From: Leptospirales bacterium
Lineage (GTDB): Bacteria > Spirochaetota > Leptospiria > Leptospirales > Leptonemataceae
DNA length: 41,268 nt
Reading direction: 5' to 3'
Assembly (NCBI GenBank): GCA_019694685.1
Contig: JAIBBM010000038.1
Location: forward strand, 1 to 41,268
Below the pieces are notes generated by a model that saw only the letters and a program-made list of their open reading frames with translations, had not been told where the DNA came from and made no database searches. This document shows positions 9,237-17,762 of the stretch, piece after piece. Within the stretch, counting starts at the first letter, position 1; each line of letters opens with the position of its first letter. The position numbers and the translations under genes were made by a program.

Positions 9237-10631
9237 ATGGGAAAGACACTGTACGATAAGGTATTCGACGAACACTGCGTCCGCGAAGTATCTCCGGGGC
9301 AATACCAGCTCTACATCGCTCTTCACCTGGTGCACGAAGCAACCAGCGCACCCGCATTCGAGATGCTCAGAGAACGCGGATTGAAACTGGCGGCACCCGA
9401 AAGAACATTTGGCACTGTAGATCACGTGATTCCAACAAATGGAGAAGTTCGACCATACTCAGACACGACAGCTGAGGCATTGGAAACGGAACTTGAAAAG
9501 AATGCGATGGAGTTCAAATTCCGATATTTCTCCTCGGGGAAAAAAGAAAACGGAGTCGTTCATGTAATTGGTCCGGAGAAGGGACTCACCTGGCCTGCAA
9601 GCACCATTGCCTGCGGCGATTCGCACACATCCACTCACGGAGCGTTCGGCGCGGTTGCATTCGGTGTGGGAACTTCCCAGGTGCGCGACATACTCGCCAC
9701 GCAGACTGTAATCATGCCGCGTCTTCGCGTGAAGAAAGTTGAAATCACGGGCAGAACACCCGAAGGCGTCACCGCGAAAGATGTGGTTCTGTATGTGATT
9801 TCAAAGCTTGGCACAAGAGCGGGTGCAGGATTCGCGTACGAATTTGCAGGACAAGTCATTGAGAAAATGACAATGGAAGAGCGCATGACGGTATGTAATA
9901 TGGCAGTGGAAGCGGGCGCGAGAGTTGGCTATATCAACCCGGATGAAACTACATTCGCCTATCTTCGCAGCCGCGCATTTGCGCCAGACGATTTTGAAAG
10001 TGCGGTCACGCGCTGGAAGACGTTCGCCTCTGATAAAGACGCAGAATATTCTGAGGTGGTTTCTTTCGACGTATCCAACCTCTCTCCCATGGTAACGTGG
10101 GGCACAAACCCGGCTCAGGCAGTTTTTGTTTCTGACAGAACTCCAGAATCGCCGGACCGAGACGACGCAGATGCACTTGCATTCATGGGTTTTTCTGCAA
10201 ACGAATCAGTGGCAGGCAGACGCATTGATGTGGCGTTCATTGGCTCTTGCACGAACGGTCGATTGAGTGATCTTGAGGCCGCGGCAGACGTAGTGCGAAA
10301 AGCCCGAACTACAAAGGCAGCGCATGTAAAAGCAGTGGTTGTGCCAGGGTCGCATAACGTCTACAACGAAGCGGTGGCGCTCGGCCTCGACCGCGTGTTC
10401 ACGGATGCTGGATTTGAATTCAGACAACCAGGATGTTCCATGTGCCTGGCCATGAATTCAGACAAATTGGAAGCAGGACAGGTGTGCGCCAGCTCTTCCA
10501 ACCGCAACTTCAAAGGAAGACAGGGCTCTCCCACAGGAAGAACTCTCTTGATGTCGCCAGCCATGGTAGCGGCAGCGGCGCTCCGTGGATATGTATGTGA
10601 CGTGCGTGAATTCACTGGAGGTGTGAAATGA
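9237..10631 (+). CDS. leuC: 3-isopropylmalate dehydratase large subunit
   Basis: LeuC (464 residues, normal length) is the Fe-S subunit of isopropylmalate isomerase, which converts 2- to 3-isopropylmalate in leucine synthesis. The aconitase-type signatures are present: the ACGDSHTSTHGAFGAVAFG block, then the 4Fe-4S ligands in SCTNGR and GCSMC, and the C-terminal SSNRNFKGRQG substrate loop. The start at 9237 is chosen because GGAGG lies 6 bases upstream and the family N-terminus begins MGKTLYDK. It overlaps leuD by 4 bases (ATGA). leuA and leuB are not in the window. Confidence 0.97.
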   Translation: MGKTLYDKVFDEHCVREVSPGQYQLYIALHLVHEATSAPAFEMLRERGLKLAAPERTFGTVDHVIPTNGEVRPYSDTTAEALETELEKNAMEFKFRYFSSGKKENGVVHVIGPEKGLTWPASTIACGDSHTSTHGAFGAVAFGVGTSQVRDILATQTVIMPRLRVKKVEITGRTPEGVTAKDVVLYVISKLGTRAGAGFAYEFAGQVIEKMTMEERMTVCNMAVEAGARVGYINPDETTFAYLRSRAFAPDDFESAVTRWKTFASDKDAEYSEVVSFDVSNLSPMVTWGTNPAQAVFVSDRTPESPDRDDADALAFMGFSANESVAGRRIDVAFIGSCTNGRLSDLEAAADVVRKARTTKAAHVKAVVVPGSHNVYNEAVALGLDRVFTDAGFEFRQPGCSMCLAMNSDKLEAGQVCASSSNRNFKGRQGSPTGRTLLMSPAMVAAAALRGYVCDVREFTGGVK

Positions 10632-11230
10632 AAATCGAAACAGTAAAAGGAAAAGGAATGGTAGTTGCTGGAAATGACGTGGACACGGATCGCATTCTTC
10701 CGGCAAGATTCATGAAGTCCATCGTGTTTAGCGGGCTCGAGGAACATGCTTTTGAAGATGAACGCAAAGCATTTTCGCGCAGAGGTGATCTGCACCCCTT
10801 CGACGATCCAAAAAATTCAGACGCGGTATTCTTGATCGCAGAAAGCAATTTTGGATGCGGGTCTTCGCGCGAACATGCAGTGCAATCTCTGGCGCGAAGA
10901 GGCATCAAGGCGATCGCCGCGGAATCGTTTGGAGAGATCTTTCTTGGAAATTGCAGGACTGTGGGAGTGACGGCCTTCACGATGAGTGCCGCAGATCTCG
11001 CAGAAGCACGCAAGCTTGCGAAAGCAGGAGAGTCATTCACGATCGATCTGATTCAATCCAGAGTAAGTGCAGGTTCACAGACTTTTGCAATGCAGATGGA
11101 CGAAGGTGTTCGCAAGCAGTTCACCACCGGAAAATGGGACACGCTTGCAGAATTGTTGAATGCGAAAGACGCTGCGCGCGAAAAAGGAATGAGTCTTCCA
11201 AATTTTGGGACAGAACATGGACTCTTCTAA
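10628..11230 (+). CDS. leuD: 3-isopropylmalate dehydratase small subunit
   Basis: LeuD (200 residues) is the swivelling small subunit that completes the LeuCD isomerase active site. Typical features are the N-terminal GNDVDTDRILPARFMK and the NFGCGSSREHAVQ loop, followed by AIAAESFGEIF. A GGAGGTG ribosome site lies inside the end of leuC, and the ATGA overlap couples translation of the two subunits. The stop shares a CTAA with the stop of the convergent YqgE-like gene. Confidence 0.97.
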   Translation: MKIETVKGKGMVVAGNDVDTDRILPARFMKSIVFSGLEEHAFEDERKAFSRRGDLHPFDDPKNSDAVFLIAESNFGCGSSREHAVQSLARRGIKAIAAESFGEIFLGNCRTVGVTAFTMSAADLAEARKLAKAGESFTIDLIQSRVSAGSQTFAMQMDEGVRKQFTTGKWDTLAELLNAKDAAREKGMSLPNFGTEHGLF

Positions 11231-11733
11231 GTCTCTGGAACAAAAATGCTTCGCCGGGGTTTGGAAGAACGAACCCAGAGGCCCCGGCGAATTTCAGATG
11301 CAAGCTGGTCTTCCGCCCAGCCGGAATATCCAGCAAAGACAACTACGTTTGCGGGTTCGCTCTTAAGGATTTCAATCAAAGTCGGGAGGTATCTTGAAAA
11401 ATGAACAGCATCCGTTCCAGGATCACGATACAGAAAGCTGATCTTTCCTGTTTCCACCGGGCCACCCATGCGAACGACAAGATCTGGTGGAAGGCCCAGG
11501 CCGTTCAGACCAAGTTTGTGAATTGTGGTTCTCTCTCCATTGAGAACCCAACCGATCGAACCAGAGGAAGTATGACGAACCAGAATCTCAGCGCCAGCGA
11601 ACGGCGGAAGATCTTTTGTGGAAGTGAGAATCATCCATTCATATGGAAGAGGTTCAGACTTCTGCGGAGAGGAGCAGTGCTGAAGAATCAAGAAAGTGAA
11701 AGAACAAAAAAGAATGCAGATGCGATTTCGCAT
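11227..11733 (-). CDS. YqgE/AlgH family protein with a lipoprotein signal
   Basis: This UPF0301 (YqgE/AlgH) protein has about 168 residues from ATG 11731-11733. The family core is clear: GSIGWVLNGE, GGPVETGKISFLYRD and VFAGYSGWAEDQLASEI. Its molecular role is poorly defined; AlgH was named for an effect on alginate in Pseudomonas. What is odd is the N-terminus: MRNRICILFCSFTFLILQHC-SS reads as a lipoprotein signal with Cys at about residue 20, whereas family members are normally cytosolic without a signal. The frame stays open to 11799, but that start would overlap the divergent methyltransferase. It converges with leuD, sharing a CTAA stop overlap. Confidence 0.82.
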   Translation of the reverse strand: MRNRICILFCSFTFLILQHCSSPQKSEPLPYEWMILTSTKDLPPFAGAEILVRHTSSGSIGWVLNGERTTIHKLGLNGLGLPPDLVVRMGGPVETGKISFLYRDPGTDAVHFSRYLPTLIEILKSEPANVVVFAGYSGWAEDQLASEIRRGLWVRSSKPRRSIFVPET

Positions 11734-11764
11734 TGTTGAGAATCTACAATAAAGTGAGGATAGT

Positions 11765-12418
11765 ATGCAAGTTGAAAATAATCCAGCAGATAAACACATC
11801 GCACGTGCGAAAGAGAAACCTCTCGGATGGTTCGAAGATCTCTATCGCGACGCGGCAAGAAACGCTGATCTCATCCCATGGGCAGATGATGAAGCAAATC
11901 CGAATCTAAGATCGTGGGCAAAGACTGCAAGCGGCCAGGAAGTACTGGGATCGGCGAAGACAGCTCTTGTGGTTGGATGCGGTCTGGGAGATGATGCAGA
12001 ATTTATCTCTCGATTTGTTCCGGAAGTCACCGCATTTGACATTTCTGAAACTGCCATCGCCTGGGCAAAAGAACGGTTCGCGAATACAAAAGTAAAGTAT
12101 ATGACTGCCAATTTGTTCGAGCTGGCCACGTCATGCGACTTTGTGTTTGAGTCCTACACGATCCAGGCTCTCCCACTGGACATGAGATCACGAGCAGTGG
12201 CCAGGCTCCCAGAGTTCATGAATCCCGGGGGAAGGCTCCTGTTGGTCGCAAGAGGTAGAGAAAACGAACAGCCCCTGGCCGATCACCCACCCTGGCCTCT
12301 GTCCAGGGCGGATCTCTCCCCTCTCGACGCGGTGCTTCAAACGGAGACATTCGAGGACTACGTGGAAGGCACAGATCCGGGCATTCGGCGCTTCCGAATT
12401 CTCTATAAGAAGCCCTGA
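11765..12418 (+). CDS. Class I SAM-dependent methyltransferase (TPMT-like)
   Basis: This 217-residue Rossmann methyltransferase has motif I as ALVVGCGLGDDAEFIS, an acidic residue in VTAFDISETAI that should bind the SAM ribose, then CDFVFESYTIQALP and the post-motif LPEFMNPGGRLLLVAR. The overall style resembles thiopurine/halide-type small-molecule methyltransferases. The substrate cannot be told. A GTGAGGA ribosome site precedes ATG 11765. It is divergent from the YqgE-like gene with only 31 bases between starts, so promoters must overlap the coding ends. Confidence 0.85.
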   Translation: MQVENNPADKHIARAKEKPLGWFEDLYRDAARNADLIPWADDEANPNLRSWAKTASGQEVLGSAKTALVVGCGLGDDAEFISRFVPEVTAFDISETAIAWAKERFANTKVKYMTANLFELATSCDFVFESYTIQALPLDMRSRAVARLPEFMNPGGRLLLVARGRENEQPLADHPPWPLSRADLSPLDAVLQTETFEDYVEGTDPGIRRFRILYKKP

Positions 12419-12421
12419 TCC

Positions 12422-12437
12422 GGGCCCTCCGGGGCCC
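12422..12437. terminator. GC-rich hairpin after the methyltransferase
   Basis: GGGCCC-TCCG-GGGCCC forms a 6-bp stem four bases after the stop codon. No T-run follows, so it may be only a weak or factor-assisted terminator or an mRNA 3' end stabiliser. Confidence 0.35.
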
Positions 12438-12479
12438 AATAAGCATTGACCAGTAAGTACAAAGCTTTCCTCTGGCAGT

Positions 12480-12950
12480 ATGAGCAAGTGGAGCGTATTT
12501 TCCGTTCTTATTTTTGCAGCCTGCCTTTCTGGTCAGTCTACCCAGAAGACAAATGAGGCTTACGTACAGGATCTCAAATCGGGAGATCCTGCATTGCAGC
12601 GAGAAGCGTGCAAGCAACTTGGACTGCGTCGAGCTGACAACACAGTAGAAGCGATCACCGCCCTTCTTACATCTTCCACAGATGTGGACGTGCAGGTGAG
12701 TGCTGCCGCCGCACTTGGAGAAATTGCAGAAGTTCGTTCAACCAGCCCTCTTCTGAAAGTGTTGAACACCAATCCGTCGCCGCGTCTGCAGTATGCTTCT
12801 CTGGCCGCGCTTGGCGGGATCGCACGTATCAATGGTACTGGAAAACATAAAGCAGCAGTCATTGAAGCTGCCACCAGGGTGAAGTCAGGATCTACGGATT
12901 CTCTTCTCCAGGATCTTGCAGACAAGATCATCCAGATGTATCAAAAGTAG
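12480..12950 (+). CDS. HEAT-repeat lipoprotein or secreted protein
   Basis: This 156-residue protein has a signal ending FAAC-LSG, so it is probably a lipoprotein, followed by about three HEAT-like repeats. Visible repeat units are DPALQREACKQLGLRRA, DVDVQVSAAAALGEIAE and SPRLQYASLAALGGIAR. HEAT solenoids are protein-binding scaffolds, and no catalytic motif is seen. It lies 10 bases upstream of the outer-membrane-type gene with the same orientation and may form a unit with it. No clear Shine-Dalgarno sequence precedes the ATG. Confidence 0.8.
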   Translation: MSKWSVFSVLIFAACLSGQSTQKTNEAYVQDLKSGDPALQREACKQLGLRRADNTVEAITALLTSSTDVDVQVSAAAALGEIAEVRSTSPLLKVLNTNPSPRLQYASLAALGGIARINGTGKHKAAVIEAATRVKSGSTDSLLQDLADKIIQMYQK

Positions 12951-12960
12951 AGGTCATCGC

Positions 12961-13818
12961 GTGAAAAGAATTTCAATCCTCCTTATTGCAATCGCTGGTT
13001 TTACAACTCAGCTCTTCGCAGAAGATCCGGCACCCACACCTGCAGCAGACAATGATTCTGTTCTTCCAATTCAGGAACAGAATCTGGGATTCGATCCTAC
13101 TCGCCTGCAAACTATGGGAACAGGCTCTTTCGAATACAGAAATCTTCCAAGCAAAGCGCAGGACTTCACTCTTCGCGCTGGTGGAGATTATCGCTTCAGC
13201 TTCCTGGATGACAATCGCCGCTGGTGGGGTGTGTCCGGCTCAGTGCCGATCACAATGCACCAGGGTGGAAAATGGGGCGCGAATAAAACTGGTCTGGGAG
13301 ATCTCAACCTCGGAGTTCGTCGCGTATTTCCTGGAGACATTCGCCAGGTTGGTTTTGTGGATGTGACGTGGATGCTTGGCGGGCAACCAGGTCTATCTGG
13401 CGGACACAGTCTCATTGCTCCAGGTTACGGCCTTTCCATGAACATCGCAGACAGAATGCAATTCGCGGGCACTGTAACATACGTGACAGACATTGGATCC
13501 AAAGACTGGTCCAAGCATGAAAAGATTCGAGTTCTTCATTTCAAGCCAATGATCCTCTACGGCCTGTCTGACGTACTCTTACTCAAGGGAGCTTTTGACG
13601 TTGGTTACTCTCTCACGGATGGAGTGGAAACTGTTCCATACTTTAGAAAAGTAAACAATAAGCTTCAGCTCACACCGTCTGTCACTGCAGGCTATTTACT
13701 TGGGGATGATCATCGCTGGATGGCGTTCGGAACATTCCAGATGCCTCTAGACAAATTCCAGATTGGCTACAGAGAACAATACTCTCTAAAAGTGGGTGCC
13801 AACTACTTCTTCGACTAA
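12961..13818 (+). CDS. Outer-membrane beta-barrel-type protein, unknown function
   Basis: From GTG 12961, preceded by AGAGG, this is a 285-residue protein with a signal peptide (VKRISILLIAIAGF, cleaved near LFA-ED). The rest is made of alternating polar and aromatic strands such as LRAGGDYRFSFLDD, WWGVSGSVPITMH, YSLKVGANYFFD, with a terminal aromatic residue followed by D. Conserved-looking blocks include GLGDLNLGVRRVF and PGLSGGHSLIAPGYGLS. This pattern fits a transmembrane barrel of the MetA-pathway-phenol-degradation/transporter-like kind, but the family is not certain. The frame runs upstream to 12916, inside the HEAT gene, which is unlikely. A hairpin follows at 13838. Confidence 0.75.
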   Translation: MKRISILLIAIAGFTTQLFAEDPAPTPAADNDSVLPIQEQNLGFDPTRLQTMGTGSFEYRNLPSKAQDFTLRAGGDYRFSFLDDNRRWWGVSGSVPITMHQGGKWGANKTGLGDLNLGVRRVFPGDIRQVGFVDVTWMLGGQPGLSGGHSLIAPGYGLSMNIADRMQFAGTVTYVTDIGSKDWSKHEKIRVLHFKPMILYGLSDVLLLKGAFDVGYSLTDGVETVPYFRKVNNKLQLTPSVTAGYLLGDDHRWMAFGTFQMPLDKFQIGYREQYSLKVGANYFFD

Positions 13819-13837
13819 CTCAATCGTTAGCCTCTCG

Positions 13838-13862
13838 GCCGCGTTCTTTTCAAGAGCGCGGC
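13838..13862 (+). terminator. Hairpin after the outer-membrane protein gene
   Basis: An 11-bp stem with one G-T wobble, GCCGCGTTCTT / AAGAGCGCGGC, and a 3-base loop lies 19 bases after the stop. Only a loose AT-rich tract follows, so efficiency is unclear. It separates this unit from the nitrite reductase cluster. Confidence 0.55.
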
Positions 13863-13896
13863 AATTCATTCAACTTTCTAAACCTTCCAGACCCAA

Positions 13897-13910
13897 ATGA
13901 CAAATGTCAT
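13897..13910. promoter_or_regulatory. Distal CRP/FNR-type palindrome upstream of nirK
   Basis: Perfect palindrome ATGAC-AAAT-GTCAT, with the same TGAC-N4-GTCA core as the proximal site. Its centre is 34 bp upstream of the proximal centre. It may be a second operator for the same regulator. Confidence 0.5.
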
Positions 13911-13930
13911 ATCCGGGAACGTAGCCGGAA

Positions 13931-13944
13931 TTGACGGGCGTCAA
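13931..13944. promoter_or_regulatory. Proximal CRP/FNR-type palindrome and nirK promoter
   Basis: Perfect palindrome TTGAC-GGGC-GTCAA, the dimension of FNR/DNR-family boxes (TTGAT-N4-ATCAA in Pseudomonas). A TAGGAT hexamer at 13967-13972 would start transcription near 13979, placing this box at about -41.5, the classical activator position. This predicts induction under low oxygen or by nitrogen oxides. Confidence 0.65.
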
Positions 13945-13994
13945 GGCACTCAGACTCCGAACATGATAGGATAGTGCCATCCCGGAGGCGCTCC

Positions 13995-15392
13995 ATGCAC
14001 ACAAGTACTCGATCTCTCCTTCTTCTGGCGTCCATTGCCCTCACTTTCGGACTGACTCAATGCGCAAAGAAGACAGAAACTGCCGTATTGACCACGGCTC
14101 CCAACGTTCCTCCACCTATCCAGAGATCTACGGCCGCACACGTCATTGTGAACCTGGAGACACGTGAGGTAACAGGAACGCTTTCCGACGGTGTGCAGTA
14201 TACTTTCTGGACATTCGGAGGCACGGTACCCGGACCAATGATTCGCGTACGCGAAGGAGACGACGTAGAGTTTCACCTCAGCAATCACCCAACCAGTAAG
14301 ATGCCTCACAACATCGACTTGCATGCAGTGACTGGCCCGGGTGGCGGAGCCGCTTCGTCGTTCACGGCACCTGGTCACTCTTCTCAGTTTTCATTTAAAG
14401 CAATGAATCCAGGTCTCTACGTATATCATTGCGCCACCGCCCCGGTGGGTATGCACATTGCCAACGGTATGTATGGACTGATCCTTGTAGAACCGTCAGG
14501 CGGCCTTCCTTCTGTTGATAAGGAATTCTACATTATGCAAAGTGAATTCTACACGAAGGGGAAATTTGGCGAAGGAGGACTACAGGCGTTTGACATGGAC
14601 AAAGCAGTTCATGAACAGCCTGAGTATGTTGTGTTCAACGGTTCCGTCGGAGCAATCGCAGGAGACAAAGCACTCAAGGCCAAAGTGGGAGATAGAGTCC
14701 GCATCTACATTGGAAACGGCGGCCCGAATCTCATCTCATCCTTTCACGTGATTGGAGAAATCTTTGACAAAGTATATCAAGAAGGTGGAGTCAAAGTAAG
14801 TCAGGAGCAAGTCCAGACTACTCTGGTTCCTGCGGGCGGATCTGCCATGACTGAATTCAGAGTAGATGTTCCGGGTACATTCATTCTGGTTGATCATTCC
14901 ATCTTTCGCACATTCAACAAAGGATCCCTGGGAATGTTGAAAGTAGAAGGCCCGGAAGATAAAAATATTTACTCCGGAAAACAGTCAGACACCGTCTACC
15001 TCCCCGAAGGTGGAGCCATCCAATCCATCAAAGAAGCCCAAGAAGCGCAAAAACCTCTTTCGAGAGATGAAAGCATCGCTGCGGGAAAAATCGTATACAC
15101 GCAAGTATGCATGGCCTGCCACCAGGCAAATGGAGAAGGCATGCCAAATGCATTTCCACCTCTGGCAAAATCAGACTTTCTCATGAAGGACAAGCAACGC
15201 GCCATTCGCATCGTCATGAATGGTCTGCAGGGTGAAGTGGTTGTAAATGGAAACAAATACAACAGTGTAATGCCTGCACTCGGACTGAAAGATGCAGACA
15301 TTGCCAATGCGCTCAACTACGTTCGAAACACCTGGGGCAATTCTGCCCCTGATACGATTACGCCTGCAGAAGTGAAGGCGTTGCGGAAATAA
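13995..15392 (+). CDS. nirK: Lipoprotein copper nitrite reductase fused to cytochrome c
   Basis: This 465-residue enzyme reduces nitrite to nitric oxide in the periplasm. The start is ATG 13995, 6 bases after GGAGG, rather than the in-frame GTG at 13974. The signal ends LTQC, so the protein is lipid-anchored at Cys23. Two cupredoxin domains carry type 1 copper ligands His105, Cys146, His154, Met159 and type 2 ligands His110, His145, His301, with catalytic Asp108 and His251. A C-terminal class I cytochrome c domain from about residue 350 has CMACH at 372-376 and a likely axial Met in SVMPALG. The fused heme should pass electrons directly to the type 1 site, as in Ralstonia-type three-domain NirK. 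It is followed immediately by nirV and an SCO gene. Confidence 0.95.
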   Translation: MHTSTRSLLLLASIALTFGLTQCAKKTETAVLTTAPNVPPPIQRSTAAHVIVNLETREVTGTLSDGVQYTFWTFGGTVPGPMIRVREGDDVEFHLSNHPTSKMPHNIDLHAVTGPGGGAASSFTAPGHSSQFSFKAMNPGLYVYHCATAPVGMHIANGMYGLILVEPSGGLPSVDKEFYIMQSEFYTKGKFGEGGLQAFDMDKAVHEQPEYVVFNGSVGAIAGDKALKAKVGDRVRIYIGNGGPNLISSFHVIGEIFDKVYQEGGVKVSQEQVQTTLVPAGGSAMTEFRVDVPGTFILVDHSIFRTFNKGSLGMLKVEGPEDKNIYSGKQSDTVYLPEGGAIQSIKEAQEAQKPLSRDESIAAGKIVYTQVCMACHQANGEGMPNAFPPLAKSDFLMKDKQRAIRIVMNGLQGEVVVNGNKYNSVMPALGLKDADIANALNYVRNTWGNSAPDTITPAEVKALRK

Positions 15393-16141
15393 TGAGTGCT
15401 GCGCGGCTGACTGTTCTTTCACTGGCCTTGCTCGCCTTTGAACTGTCAGCTGCGACGCCAGACGGAATGTCTTTTGTTCCGCCTGGCGTTTTTCAGCCTT
15501 TCTTCAAAAACATTGCACCGCAAAAAGTGCGCGGCTTCTACCTCGACCAGACTCAGGTTACAAACGCAGAATACCTGATCTTCTTGAAAGCAAATCCATC
15601 GTGGGAAAAAGGATCCGCAAAACGAATCTTCGCAGATGCAGGTTACCTTCGCGGATGGACATCGCCCGGATCTTTTCCTGCTGAATCAGCAGAAGCCCCG
15701 GTCACGGACATTTCGCAATTCGCAGCACGGGCTTACTGTACCTGGCGGGGAAAACGTCTCCCTACTCTTGCTGAATGGGAATACGCCGCTGGAGCGGATC
15801 CTTCACACCCAATGACGGATGCAGAGAACGCGAGACTGCTTGCCTGGTACGAACGAAATTCAACGGGCAGACCTGGCCGAGTACGGAATGTTTCCAATTT
15901 GCACGGCATCTATGACATGCATGGACTCGTCTGGGAATGGGTGGACGATTTCAATTCAGTCATGATCTCCGATGAGTCACGCGAAGGCGGTTCCGACAAA
16001 CAGATGTTTTGCGGAGGCGGAGCGGCCAACGCGGCTGATTTTCGCAACTACGCCGCTTTCATGCGATATGCTTTCAGATCCAGCTTACGTTCCAATTTTA
16101 CTTCTTCCTCTCTGGGCTTTCGCTGTGCGAGGAACCAGTGA
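15392..16141 (+). CDS. nirV: NirV-like formylglycine-generating-enzyme-family protein
   Basis: This 249-residue protein has a signal peptide and a sulfatase-modifying-factor (FGE/SUMF1, C-lectin fold) domain. Family hallmarks are FYLDQTQVTNAEYLIFLKA, AYCTWRGKRLPTLAEWEYAA, GIYDMHGLVWEWVDDF and the final SLGFRCARN. NirV proteins of this type are known next to nirK in denitrifiers and are thought to help NirK maturation or function, though no exact reaction is established. The ATG shares a base with the nirK stop (TAATG), and a GCGGA ribosome site lies just upstream, so it is co-expressed with nirK. Confidence 0.88.
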   Translation: MSAARLTVLSLALLAFELSAATPDGMSFVPPGVFQPFFKNIAPQKVRGFYLDQTQVTNAEYLIFLKANPSWEKGSAKRIFADAGYLRGWTSPGSFPAESAEAPVTDISQFAARAYCTWRGKRLPTLAEWEYAAGADPSHPMTDAENARLLAWYERNSTGRPGRVRNVSNLHGIYDMHGLVWEWVDDFNSVMISDESREGGSDKQMFCGGGAANAADFRNYAAFMRYAFRSSLRSNFTSSSLGFRCARNQ

Positions 16142-16716
16142 GGAAATTCATTCTAATTCTTTGCGTTCTTTCGCTCTTTGCTCAATGCAAAAAGGAAATA
16201 CATCCGATCACATCTATCCCGGATGATTCTCTGTATCAGCTTGATTCAGAATGGAAAACACAAAAGAACACAGTCATTCACCTTCGCGATCTTTCCGGAA
16301 GAGTCTTGATTGTCGGATTGATCTTCACACGGTGTACTGCCATTTGCCCGACCATCGTCGCGGACATGAAAACAATCGAAAAGAACATTGGATGGTTTCA
16401 CAAAGATGACGTGGGATTTCTGCTCGTTTCCATTGATCCAACCCGTGATACTCCAGAAGCGATGCGCAGTTACATGAAGAAAATGAATCTAGATGAATCA
16501 CGGTGGACCTTTCTCCAGGCAAAGCCGCCTGACGTTGCCGACCTGGCTTCCCTGCTGGGTGTGAAAATTTCCCCGCTTCCGGATGGAAGCTTCTCTCACT
16601 CGCGCATTCTTACTGTACTCAGTCCATCCGGACAGATCAAGTTCCAGGATCCTCGCGTAAGCGAAGATGGCGCCAATTTCGCGGAAGCGGCCAGGCAAGC
16701 CGCCGATTTTCATTGA
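16138..16716 (+). CDS. SCO1/SenC family copper chaperone lipoprotein
   Basis: This 192-residue thioredoxin-fold SCO protein starts with GTG overlapping the nirV stop. The lipobox FAQC puts the lipid on Cys17. Copper ligands are Cys66 and Cys70 (CTAIC) and His154 in the DGSFSHSR loop. SCO proteins deliver copper to CuA or related centres. Here, third in a nirK-nirV-SCO unit, it probably supplies or reduces copper for NirK. A frameshifted remnant of a related gene lies 2 kb downstream. Its end overlaps the convergent dehydrogenase end by 7 bases. Confidence 0.92.
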   Translation: MRKFILILCVLSLFAQCKKEIHPITSIPDDSLYQLDSEWKTQKNTVIHLRDLSGRVLIVGLIFTRCTAICPTIVADMKTIEKNIGWFHKDDVGFLLVSIDPTRDTPEAMRSYMKKMNLDESRWTFLQAKPPDVADLASLLGVKISPLPDGSFSHSRILTVLSPSGQIKFQDPRVSEDGANFAEAARQAADFH

Positions 16717-17762
16717 GCCCCAATCTTCCCGTTCGGGGTGATGATAAACCGGATGGGATTTCCCTTGCGATAGTATAGATTTTCCAAGCATTGATTCACA
16801 TCTTCGAGTGGATGGTGCGATGTGATGGATGTCGACAGGTCCAGGCGGCCGCTCGTATAAAGATCAATCAACTCCGGGATAGCGCGCGAATCGCATCCCA
16901 GGGATCCCAGAACCGATATCTGCTTGTTGATCACCATAAACGGAAACGTCAACTTGAACGGGTGCTTGCCGATTCCCGCCATCACCATCCGCCCGCCCGG
17001 GTTCATAGCGCGCATGGCGTCTTCGAAATTTGAGTAATGACCGGAAAAATCGAGCATCAGATCCACGCCTCCAGTCAATTCCTGGAGAGTCTTTCCAGAA
17101 TTGCGCACGCGACGAAGATCAATCATCTCGTCCGCTTTGTATTTTCCCGCGTTGTCAAGCGCGCCCTCATCTACATCAAGTGCGATGACTTTTGAAGCAC
17201 CGAGCGCACGGGCCAACGTGACCGCGTGGATTCCGAGTCCTCCGCATCCGTAGACTGCAACCACTTCTCCTGGTTCGATCTTGCCCACGAATTTGAGTGC
17301 GTGATATGGCGTCGACACGGCGTCGGCGAGAATCGCACCCTGATCAAAAGGAATCTGATCCGGAAGATGATAGAGGTGCCGTTCCTCAATGGTGATCTGC
17401 TCCGCATACGCACCGTTCATCTCCGCGCCCAGCACGTTGATTTCAGGGCAAAGGTTGTGTCTGCCTTTCAAACACTGCCGACATTTGCCGCATCCAAGAC
17501 CAGAACACACTACAACGCGGTCCCCCTTCTTGAATTTCTTTACGTCTGATCCGACTTCCGTAACCACACCTGACGCTTCGTGGCCCAGGATCGTCGGATA
17601 ATGGCGAAGGCGAACCTGTTTGTGAATGGTCATATGTATGTCAGACCCACAAACGCCGCAGCATTTAATGTTCACACGCACATCACCGGGTTTGAGTTCC
17701 GGAATGGGAACATCCTCAATCCTGAGATGAGTTTGATCTTTGTACAAAACAGCTGCCTTCAT
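16710..17762 (-). CDS. Zinc-dependent medium-chain alcohol dehydrogenase
   Basis: This is a 350-residue MDR-family NAD(P)-dependent dehydrogenase. The catalytic zinc site is Cys38 (GVCGSD) with His61-Glu62 (GHEASG), and the structural zinc is held by Cys91, Cys94, Cys97 and Cys105 in GLGCGKCRQCLKGRHNLC. The nucleotide site is VYGCGGLGIHAV with LDVDEG after it, and the acidic residue suggests NAD preference. A GGAGGG ribosome site lies 5 bases before the ATG. Substrate is not evident; similarity in style to 6-hydroxycyclohexenecarbonyl-CoA-type and threonine-type dehydrogenases is loose. Confidence 0.9.
   Translation of the reverse strand: MKAAVLYKDQTHLRIEDVPIPELKPGDVRVNIKCCGVCGSDIHMTIHKQVRLRHYPTILGHEASGVVTEVGSDVKKFKKGDRVVVCSGLGCGKCRQCLKGRHNLCPEINVLGAEMNGAYAEQITIEERHLYHLPDQIPFDQGAILADAVSTPYHALKFVGKIEPGEVVAVYGCGGLGIHAVTLARALGASKVIALDVDEGALDNAGKYKADEMIDLRRVRNSGKTLQELTGGVDLMLDFSGHYSNFEDAMRAMNPGGRMVMAGIGKHPFKLTFPFMVINKQISVLGSLGCDSRAIPELIDLYTSGRLDLSTSITSHHPLEDVNQCLENLYYRKGNPIRFIITPNGKIGAQ

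Noticed and set aside
13974..13994. Upstream GTG start for nirK
   Set aside because: It would place five Arg/Ser residues before the signal and lacks a ribosome site; GGAGG at 13984-13988 fits ATG 13995.
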